A program made the translations under genes and the position numbers. DNA of 42,542 bases from Candidatus Binatus sp. (lineage in GTDB: Bacteria; Desulfobacterota; Binatia; Binatales; Binataceae): positions 1 through 42,542 of the forward strand of contig NZ_JAUSKL010000075.1 in assembly GCF_030646925.1 (NCBI RefSeq), in the 5' to 3' direction. Positions 33,734 through 40,065 of the stretch are shown in pieces (the first letter of the stretch is position 1; every line of letters begins with the position of its first letter). The notes below the pieces were generated by a model. That model made no database searches, was not told the origin of the DNA, and saw nothing but the letters and a program-made list of their open reading frames with translations.

Positions 33734-35446
33734 TCATTCCGCCGCCGCGGTGGCAAGGACAGCCGGTTCGGGTTCCGTTTGCGGAATCCAGTCGCGGGAC
33801 GCGCCCGGCACGCTGTATTCGTACGGATCGCGACAGACAATCGGAACCGTTCTGAAGTTCTCGTGAGGCGGAGGAGAATCGGTCATCCATTCGAGCGTGT
33901 TGGCTTGCCACGGATTGGCGACGGCCTTCTTGCCGCGCACCAGGCTGTACCCGAAGTTGATTACGAACGGCAGTTGTCCAAGTAGCAGGCCAATCGTCGC
34001 GATCGTCGCGATCAGGTGCATGGGCTGCACCGGCTTCAGGAAGTCGTACGAGCTCATTTCGTAGATGCGCCTTGGGTTTCCCTGAAGGCCGGCCAGGAAC
34101 AGCGGGATGAACACCGCGTTGAAACAGACGAGCGTCAAGTAGAAATGAATCTTGCCCAGCGTCTCGTTCATCATTCGTCCGAAGAACTTCGGGTACCAAT
34201 AGTAGATACCAGCGAAACCGCCGAAGAACGTCACCGGAAAAAGCGTGTAGTGAAAATGCGCAACCACAAAGTAGGTACCGTGCAGAAAGATGTCTGTGGT
34301 TGCAGAACCGACGAAAATCCCCGTCACACCGCCGATGAGAAAGGTTGCAAGTCCGCCCAGCGCGAAGAGCATCGGAGTAGCAAGATCGATCGAGCCGCGC
34401 CAAACCGTCGCAATCATCGCAAACACGATGATTGCGAATGGCACTGAGATAAGGATCGTGGTGACGCTGAACGAGGTGGCCAGCCGTGGATCCATCCCAC
34501 TTACGAACATGTGATGCGCCCAGACCACGAAGCTCAGCAGTCCCGCCGCGATAGTTGACCAGATCATGGCGCGATAGCCGAAGATCGGTTTGCGGGCGAA
34601 CACCGGAATCACCTCCAGCATGATTCCGAAGCCTGGCAGCGCGACGACATAAACTTCTGGATGACCGAAGAACCAGAATAGGTGCTCCCATAGCAAGGGA
34701 TCGCCGCCGCCGTCGGGCCGGAAGAAGGAAGTGCCAAGCTTTCGATCCATCAGAAGCATCAGCGCGCCCGCAATCAACGGACCTACCGACAGCAGAAAGA
34801 CTACTGCCGCAGTTATCTCCATCCAGACCAGCAGCGGCAGCCGAAAGAGAGTCATTCCCGGGGCGCGCAGGTTGAGGGTGGTGGTAAGGAAGTTGATCCC
34901 ACCCATAAGAAATGAAGCAAACTCCAGTGCTACTGCGAGGATCCAGAGATCCTGGCCCCAGGTAACCCCGGTATAGATGTAGTTATCGGAGAGGGGCGCG
35001 TAACTCGTCCAACCAGCGGCGGCGGGACCGCCTGGCACAAACATCGAAACCGTCAAGACGACCGACGCGGTGAACAGCGTCCAGAACGACATCAGGTTGA
35101 GCCGCGGGAATGCCATGTCTCTGGCGCCGATCATCAACGGGATGAGGAAGTTGCCGAAGGCGCCGAGCAGGAATGGCATCGCGACGAAAAACACCATCAC
35201 CGTGCCATGCATCGTGACGATCGCGTTGAAGTTGTCCGGTCCAATTGGACCCCATCCCGGGATGTCTGTCTCCGGCCAGGCAAGCTGCCATCGGATTAGA
35301 TAGGCAGTGAAGCCGCCGACCAGGGCCATCGCCAGGCTGAGTAGCAGGTATTGCTTCGCAATCACCTTGTGGTCGGTCGAGAAGACGTAGCGGCGGATAA
35401 ACCCGGCCGGCTGCTCGTGCGAATCGCGCACCTGTGCGGCTCCCAT
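33734..35446 (-). CDS. coxA: Cytochrome c oxidase subunit I, K-channel variant
   Basis: The 570-residue heme-copper oxidase core has about twelve helices. Heme and copper ligands are present: H80 and H399 (heme a), H397 (heme a3), and H262, H311 and H312 (CuB). The cross-linked Tyr266 and Glu264 (GHPEVY) are present, as are the D-channel residues N99, D110 and N117. In place of the usual PTGIKVF K-channel motif there is PFAIIVF (336-342), so Thr becomes Phe337 and Lys becomes Ile340. The usual HDTYY near the magnesium site is HGTYF (Gly390 for Asp). The Tyr suggests an oxygen reductase, not a nitric oxide reductase. It is in the order coxB-coxA-coxC, six bases after coxB. Confidence 0.92.
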   Translation of the reverse strand: MGAAQVRDSHEQPAGFIRRYVFSTDHKVIAKQYLLLSLAMALVGGFTAYLIRWQLAWPETDIPGWGPIGPDNFNAIVTMHGTVMVFFVAMPFLLGAFGNFLIPLMIGARDMAFPRLNLMSFWTLFTASVVLTVSMFVPGGPAAAGWTSYAPLSDNYIYTGVTWGQDLWILAVALEFASFLMGGINFLTTTLNLRAPGMTLFRLPLLVWMEITAAVVFLLSVGPLIAGALMLLMDRKLGTSFFRPDGGGDPLLWEHLFWFFGHPEVYVVALPGFGIMLEVIPVFARKPIFGYRAMIWSTIAAGLLSFVVWAHHMFVSGMDPRLATSFSVTTILISVPFAIIVFAMIATVWRGSIDLATPMLFALGGLATFLIGGVTGIFVGSATTDIFLHGTYFVVAHFHYTLFPVTFFGGFAGIYYWYPKFFGRMMNETLGKIHFYLTLVCFNAVFIPLFLAGLQGNPRRIYEMSSYDFLKPVQPMHLIATIATIGLLLGQLPFVINFGYSLVRGKKAVANPWQANTLEWMTDSPPPHENFRTVPIVCRDPYEYSVPGASRDWIPQTEPEPAVLATAAAE

Positions 35447-35452
35447 CGTTTT

Positions 35453-36160
35453 TCAGTTCTTGCTCGACGCCGATGAACTAGCGGCCGTCGAGCGCGGCCA
35501 TGTTTCCCGAACCCACGCTGCATATGCGGCCTGGTTTTGTACGATGACGTTGCCCTGCATCGAGTAGTGTCCGAATCCGCACAGCTCGGAGCAGGCGATT
35601 TCGTAAGTGCCGGCCTTGGTAGCTTCGAACCAGGCTCGAATCGTGCGACCCGGCACGACGTCCTGCTTCAGCCGCAAGTTCGGAACAAAGAAGCTGTGAA
35701 TCACATCAGGCGATTCCAGTTCGAGGTGGACTACCTTCCCGACCGGCACGTGCATATCGTTTTCGGAGGTGACGTCGTCGGCAGTCCCGAACTTATTGTC
35801 CGGCCCGGGATAGGTGAAAATCCAGTTGAACTGCTTGGCCGTGACGCGCACGACGATATTGCTGGCAGGCGCATTTCCTTTGACGCGCTCCCAGACGCTG
35901 GCGCCTGCGTAGTCAATGCCCAGGTCAAGGCAAAGTACAACGAAGGCTGGAATCAGCACCCAGGCGAGCTGGCGTGGAGTGTCGCCACGCCAAAACGCCG
36001 CGACGGCGCCAGCCTTCCTGCGATGACGCATCACCGAGTAAAGAAGAATGCACTCAGCGGCAATGAACCAAAGTCCGACGATCCAGAAAATCAGCCAGAA
36101 GACGTGGTCGATATCGCCACCGAAAGTCGAAACGTTGATGGGAAGAAGATGGTCTAGCAC
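35453..36160 (-). CDS. coxB: Cytochrome c oxidase subunit II
   Basis: Subunit II receives electrons from cytochrome c at the dinuclear CuA site. The 235-residue protein has two N-terminal helices and a cupredoxin domain with the first His in 'SPDVIHSFFVPNLRLKQDVVPG' and the CuA loop 'CSELCGFGHYSMQG', fully canonical. There is no fused cytochrome c domain. The frame is open to 36268, but the GTG at 36158-36160 has GAGGAAC upstream and gives the usual start (LDHLLPINVSTFGGDID), so it is preferred to the ATG at 36220. A sigma-54-type promoter lies 45 bases upstream. No lipobox is seen. Confidence 0.9.
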   Translation of the reverse strand: MLDHLLPINVSTFGGDIDHVFWLIFWIVGLWFIAAECILLYSVMRHRRKAGAVAAFWRGDTPRQLAWVLIPAFVVLCLDLGIDYAGASVWERVKGNAPASNIVVRVTAKQFNWIFTYPGPDNKFGTADDVTSENDMHVPVGKVVHLELESPDVIHSFFVPNLRLKQDVVPGRTIRAWFEATKAGTYEIACSELCGFGHYSMQGNVIVQNQAAYAAWVRETWPRSTAASSSASSKN

Positions 36161-36204
36161 AGTCGCTGCGGTTCCTCGGTTATTCAAACACGTCCGCCAC
36201 AAAC

Positions 36205-36219
36205 GCACGCGGCGTGCCA
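36205..36219 (-). promoter_or_regulatory. Sigma-54 (-24/-12) promoter of the cox operon
   Basis: On the minus strand TGGCACGCCGCGTGCG has a perfect -24 element (TGGCACG) and GC at the exact GG-N10-GC spacing; the -12 reads GTGC, not TTGC. The predicted start is about 33 bases before the coxB GTG. An inverted repeat CGGATC-N7-GATCCG (36223-36241) lies directly upstream. The motif is itself nearly palindromic, which is an alternative reading. A sigma-54 activator gene is 0.7 kb away. Confidence 0.5.
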
Positions 36220-36333
36220 TCGCGGATCGGTCTCTGATCCGAGCTTGAAACGCAAAAAGCTTGGACAATTACCCAATCGACGGGGTCGGTGATTGACGCG
36301 CTGTGCCGCGAAGATGATTCCGATCGATACATC

Positions 36334-36350
36334 TGTTTCCTTTGGAGTCG
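36334..36350 (-). promoter_or_regulatory. Candidate activator binding site upstream of coxB
   Basis: On the minus strand CGACTCCAAAGGAAACA shares 13 of 17 bases with the site at 38539-38555 (common part G.CTCC.A.GGAAACA). It lies about 125 bp upstream of the coxB -24 element, a normal distance for an enhancer bound by a sigma-54 activator. The consensus dyad would be TGTTTCC-N3-GGAAACA. Confidence 0.5.
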
Positions 36351-36404
36351 AGTCTCAAGTGTTTCTTATGAAGACCGAAGCCAGTGCGATCTGTTTGATC
36401 GCGG

Positions 36405-36779
36405 CTACTTGGAGGTGCGCAGAAACGAGTTTAGGACCGCCCTGAATTCGCTATGATCGATCGGCTTGGAACAGTAGTAATGCGCGCCGTTGATTCGCGC
36501 CTGTCGCTCCGTGTTGCTGTCGTGGTTCGCGGCTATGTACAGCATCGATGCACTAGGTGCACGCTTGCGAATCTGCGCGAGCAACCAGCTACGATCGGCA
36601 AGATCGACAGTTTCATCGTCGAAAATGACGATTCTGACGGCTGGAAATGCCGGAAACCTTCTGTCGGTGTGCGAGCCACTGCTCTCCTCGACGCGCCATC
36701 GTTCGGCGACGAGGTCCCGGGCCAGATTCGAGATAGCCGGGTCAGCCGAGAGGATTGCGATAGTTGGCAAGCACATCAT
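36405..36779 (-). CDS. Orphan receiver-domain (CheY-like) protein
   Basis: The 124-residue protein is a single receiver domain: strand and acidic residue at 'IAILSADPA' (D13), candidate phospho-acceptor D54 or D55 in 'VRIVIFDDE', and the invariant Lys105 in 'YYCSKPIDH'. The acidic pocket has one Asp where two are usual, and the Ser/Thr switch position in 'LYIAANHD' is Ala, so its signalling may be altered. There is no output domain and no histidine kinase nearby. It is divergent from the sigma-54 activator and has its own sigma-54-like promoter. Confidence 0.75.
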   Translation of the reverse strand: MMCLPTIAILSADPAISNLARDLVAERWRVEESSGSHTDRRFPAFPAVRIVIFDDETVDLADRSWLLAQIRKRAPSASMLYIAANHDSNTERQARINGAHYYCSKPIDHSEFRAVLNSFLRTSK

Positions 36780-36809
36780 ATGCGTTAGTTAGCTTAGCTA
36801 GGTGGTAAT

Positions 36810-36824
36810 GCGCGTTTCGTGCCA
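36810..36824 (-). promoter_or_regulatory. Sigma-54 (-24/-12) promoter of the receiver gene
   Basis: On the minus strand TGGCACGAAACGCGCA has a perfect -24 element and GC at GG-N10-GC spacing; the -12 reads GCGC. The predicted start is about 19 bases before the receiver ATG. A TTCC-N4-GGAA dyad (36902-36913) lies about 80 bp upstream and may be a weaker activator site. Confidence 0.5.
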
Positions 36825-36930
36825 CTCGGTTTCGCCGAACCTCCCCAGTTTTTCGCAATTCGTTAGCGAACAATGATGACTGATAGCTCAGCCACGACTG
36901 ATTCCATTTGGAACATCGGCGGCGAGAGTT

Positions 36931-36945
36931 GTAACCGATGGTTAC
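36931..36945. promoter_or_regulatory. Inverted repeat touching the activator start codon
   Basis: GTAACC-GAT-GGTTAC is a perfect 6-bp inverted repeat with a 3-base centre, ending directly before the ATG at 36946. It could be an operator for autoregulation or a small hairpin limiting translation. If the real start is the ATG at 36964, it lies in the leader. Confidence 0.4.
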
Positions 36946-38469
36946 ATGGGTAAAGTTAATCGAATGAAATCTGATCGCGAAGATCGCAACTCCCTCTCTA
37001 CCGGCGCAGCGCAAGCCGGGCCTCGTTACTTCCATCTCGTATGGGACGAGGAATTGTTGGCGCTGCAATCCGTTTTTCACGCGCTACGCAAGCATCGGGA
37101 TGAGGTCCTTGCCAATTGGCATAATTTGTATGTGATGCATTTCGGAGATGCGCGCTCACTTACCAAGCCCGAGTTCCTCAAAATCTTCGGTACCGAACTC
37201 GACACCACTATGCGCGACCTGCTCGCGTGCGACATGGAGACCTTTGCAATCGACATGGGGCAAATTGGACGAATGCTGGCTGAGCGAGGTGTGCCGTTTT
37301 CCGAATTGATCGTCTCGATGCATCTTTTTGAGGAAAGTGCTACCGCTTTCTTCCCTTCCTTTCCGCCTTCGCTGCCCAAGCTCTACCAATCCTTCGACAA
37401 GCTCAGTCACTGCCGGATAATCATCCTCGCTGATACCTATTTCCGCTCCACGACCGCGGTCTCAGGCGCCCGCATCGAGGCGCTGGAACGCGAGGCAAAG
37501 TCATTGCCGCCTGATAAGCGGACTCAGTTTCACGGCCTGGTCGGCGGCGCCGAAACAATGCGCAAACTATACGAACGAATCGAGGCTGTCGGCGCGACGC
37601 GCGGAACGGTTCTTATCGTCGGAGAGAGCGGGACGGGCAAGGAACTCGTCGCGAGGGCGATTCACGAGTGCGGGCCGAATCCGAAAGCGCCTTTTGTCGC
37701 TCTGAACTGCGCGGCGATTCCGAGGGAACTTATCGAAAGTGAACTCTTCGGATACAAGCGCGGCGCTTTCAGCGGAGCTACCACCGAATACGAAGGACTG
37801 TTCAGGTCCGCCGAGGCCGGGACCTTGCTGCTCGACGAGATAACCGAGATGAGCCCCGACACCCAGAGCAAGCTGCTGCGAGCGCTTCAGGAGCGAACGG
37901 TGCGCCCAGTCGGTTCGACGCGTGAGATCCCGGTTAACGTGAGACTCATAGCTTCTACCAACCGCAACCCCGATGAAGCCGTCAGCGCAGGTCTCCTGCG
38001 CTCAGATTTGTACTACCGGCTGCAGGCGAGCGTGCTTTCTATCGCGCCACTCAGAAAGCGTCCCGAGGACGTCCCTCTGCTGGTCGAACATTTCATCGAA
38101 GTAATGAACGGACGGGGTTTTCGTGCAACGCCAGTTGTGGGAGTGGAGGAAGCCGCGCTTGAAGCGATGCGCAATTACCTGTGGCCGGGCAACGTGCGCG
38201 AACTCGCGAACGCAATCGAAACCGCATTCACGTTCGGCAAGTCGCATCAGATTCAGCTCGCGGATCTACCCGAATCTATTAGCGGCCGCCATCAGGTGGT
38301 AGAGCAGGGTGCGGCGCCTATTCATCCAGGAAGTTTTGCGGACGCAGAGCGCGATCTGATACGGCGCGCGCTGGAAAGTACCGGCGGCAACAAGGTCTCC
38401 GCGGCGAAGCTGCTCAAGATCTCGCGCAAGCGGCTGTACGCGAAGATCGCGAAGTACCATCTCGCCTAG
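36946..38469 (+). CDS. Sigma-54-dependent transcriptional activator
   Basis: The 507-residue protein has a helical N-terminal sensor (about 30-185) resembling RsbRD-type N-terminal domains. Next comes an AAA+ domain with Walker A GESGTGKE (226-233), the sigma-54 contact loop GAFSGA (273-278, Ser for the usual Thr), Walker B LLLDEI (294-299) and arginine residues in 'RSDLYYRL' (352-359). A Fis-type helix-turn-helix follows (about 478-507). There is no receiver domain, so control is by ligand or partner. It is divergent from the receiver and cox genes and followed by a gene with a sigma-54 promoter, all plausible targets. The start may be ATG 36946 or 36964. Confidence 0.9.
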   Translation: MGKVNRMKSDREDRNSLSTGAAQAGPRYFHLVWDEELLALQSVFHALRKHRDEVLANWHNLYVMHFGDARSLTKPEFLKIFGTELDTTMRDLLACDMETFAIDMGQIGRMLAERGVPFSELIVSMHLFEESATAFFPSFPPSLPKLYQSFDKLSHCRIIILADTYFRSTTAVSGARIEALEREAKSLPPDKRTQFHGLVGGAETMRKLYERIEAVGATRGTVLIVGESGTGKELVARAIHECGPNPKAPFVALNCAAIPRELIESELFGYKRGAFSGATTEYEGLFRSAEAGTLLLDEITEMSPDTQSKLLRALQERTVRPVGSTREIPVNVRLIASTNRNPDEAVSAGLLRSDLYYRLQASVLSIAPLRKRPEDVPLLVEHFIEVMNGRGFRATPVVGVEEAALEAMRNYLWPGNVRELANAIETAFTFGKSHQIQLADLPESISGRHQVVEQGAAPIHPGSFADAERDLIRRALESTGGNKVSAAKLLKISRKRLYAKIAKYHLA

Positions 38470-38538
38470 CTGGCGCGCGATCCTTCCGCACCACGATTTG
38501 CAAGAAGCATCACCGACCGCGACATCTTCGCAAGCAAT

Positions 38539-38555
38539 TGTCTCCGATGGAAACA
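38539..38555 (+). promoter_or_regulatory. Candidate activator binding site upstream of the luciferase-like gene
   Basis: TGTCTCCGATGGAAACA is a 7-3-7 dyad with one arm mismatch. It shares 13 of 17 bases with the reverse-strand site upstream of coxB (36334-36350). It lies about 145 bp before the -24 element of the luciferase-like gene, in the non-coding gap after the activator gene. Confidence 0.55.
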
Positions 38556-38691
38556 CGTGTATCAATTCGAGCCGGATGGTCGATTCGGGCTCGTGCTACG
38601 GCACTGAATTCGGCTCCTCCGTAGGAACGAGAATCTGAGGGATTCCAGCCTATTCTGACGGGTGATCAGTTGGGCGTGCCAAGCATGCTTA

Positions 38692-38707
38692 TGGCATCCC
38701 TGTTGCT
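38692..38707 (+). promoter_or_regulatory. Sigma-54 (-24/-12) promoter of the luciferase-like gene
   Basis: TGGCATCCCTGTTGCT has GG-N10-GC spacing, five of seven -24 bases and a perfect -12 (TTGCT). The predicted start is about 50 bases before the ATG at 38769. The upstream dyad and the neighbouring activator gene support it. The 299-bp gap 38470-38768 otherwise holds only a CGAGCC/GGCTCG inverted repeat (38568-38593). Confidence 0.65.
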
Positions 38708-38768
38708 AGATTTCGGCGAAATATTTCAGAGTATGCCGCTCTACAACCCGATTGGGAGGAATCACACG

Positions 38769-39943
38769 ATGCGAATCTCGCTCATATACGAACTGCAAAT
38801 GGCCAAGCCATGGCACGAACTCTCGGAGTACAACACCTATTGGCAGGCAATCTCCCAGATCGAACTGGCGGAGGAAATGGGATTCCACGCAGCTTGGTGC
38901 GTCGAGCATCATTTCCTGACGGAGTATTCGCACAGCTCAGCGCCGGAGGTGTTCTTCGGCGCGATCAGCCCCAGCGAACCAGCCGAATCCGGCTGGGGCA
39001 CGGAGTCGTCCTGCTGCCGCATCGCTACAACCATCCGGCGCGGGTCGCCGAACGCGCCGCGGTGCTCGATATTCTCTCCAACGGCCGAGTTGAACTCGGC
39101 ACGGGCCGTTCTATCACCGAGCAGGAACTCGGCGGCTTCATGATCGACCCCGACGAAACGATCGAACAATGGGAGGAAGCGGTCCGCGCCATCCCGCAGA
39201 TGTGGATGAAGGACAAGGTCAGCTTCGATGGCAAGCATCTGAAAATGCCAGAGCGCTCGGTGCTGCCAAAGCCGATCCAGAAACCGCATCCGCCGCTGTG
39301 GCACGCCGCGACGCAGCCCAGCAGTTTCGAGCGCGCGGGCAAGCTGGGCGTCGGGCTATTGTCGTTCGGATTCCTGGCGCCGGGGATGCTCGAGGCGCAA
39401 TTGAAGATCTATCGTGACGCGGCTGAAACGTGCACCAATCCCGCAGGCGCATTCGTGAACAACCAGGTCGCCTCTTCGGCGATGGCGTGCTGCGCGGAAA
39501 CGAGAGCGAAAGCTTACGAGGTTGCGGAGCCCAACATGAGATTTTTCTGGGAGCTGGGCCAGCAGTTGTATATCCCGAAGAGCGCCAAGACTTACCAGTA
39601 CTATGCGAACATCTCGGACGCGTTGATCTCGAGCCGCGGTCAAAAGAAGGACGATTCGAAGCCGCTGACAGTTGCACCGATCGCGCCGTCGGCGTTCAAC
39701 ATCGACGCCGCGGCCCAGAGCGGAGCGGTCATTTGCGGCAATCCCGACGATTGCATCAAGGCCGTGCAGAAGTACCCAGAGGCCGGCATCGACGAACTCA
39801 TGCTGCTGGTGCAAGTGGGCAGGATGCCGCATGCGGCGATCATGGACACGATCAAGCTGATTGGCCGCCACGTTATCCCATACTTCAAGAACGTCGAGCC
39901 GGAGGGCGCGGCCCGCCCTCCTGTATCGGCAGCCGCAGGCTGA
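38769..39943 (+). pseudogene. LLM-class flavin monooxygenase, frameshifted
   Basis: The first part (MRISLIYELQMAKPWHE... to VFFGAIS) is in one frame. The rest (QRTSRIRLGHGVVLLPHRYNHPARVAERAAVLDILSNGR...) is in another. Joined, they give one luciferase-like flavin-dependent monooxygenase of about 390 residues, with 'AWCVEHHF' and 'RLGHGVVLLP' typical of the family. The break is at a CCCC run (38969-38972) and fits two extra bases or one missing base. The ATG follows GGGAGGAA. It is either a recent inactivation or an assembly error; the rest of the frame is intact to the stop at 39943. A sigma-54 promoter precedes it and a strong terminator follows. Confidence 0.82.
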
Positions 39944-39975
39944 CCTTCGCCCGCAATGTGATTCCGCGAACCATT

Positions 39976-40010
39976 GGAGCCCTGCTCATCGAGCGGGGCT
40001 CCTGGTTTTT
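39976..40010 (+). terminator. Intrinsic terminator after the luciferase-like gene
   Basis: GGAGCCC (39976-39982) pairs with GGGCTCC (39996-40002). An inner stem GCTC/GAGC surrounds an ATC loop. The stem is followed by TGGTTTTT. This is a strong rho-independent terminator, 32 bases after the gene. Confidence 0.85.
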
Positions 40011-40065
40011 CGAGCATGATGCGGGGCGCGCGGCTACCCTGGTGCAGCTTCGACGCGGCGCCACG

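Noticed and set aside
35453-36268. Longer coxB with an N-terminal extension from 36268 or ATG 36220
   Set aside because: The extension is basic and lacks family similarity, and the GTG at 36160 has a good ribosome site and the typical subunit II start.
38568-38593. CGAGCC/GGCTCG inverted repeat after the activator gene, as a terminator
   Set aside because: No T-run follows it and the arms are short; I only mention it with the sigma-54 promoter region.
39299-39315. TGGCACG inside the luciferase-like gene
   Set aside because: There is no GC at the required N10 spacing and it is within coding sequence.
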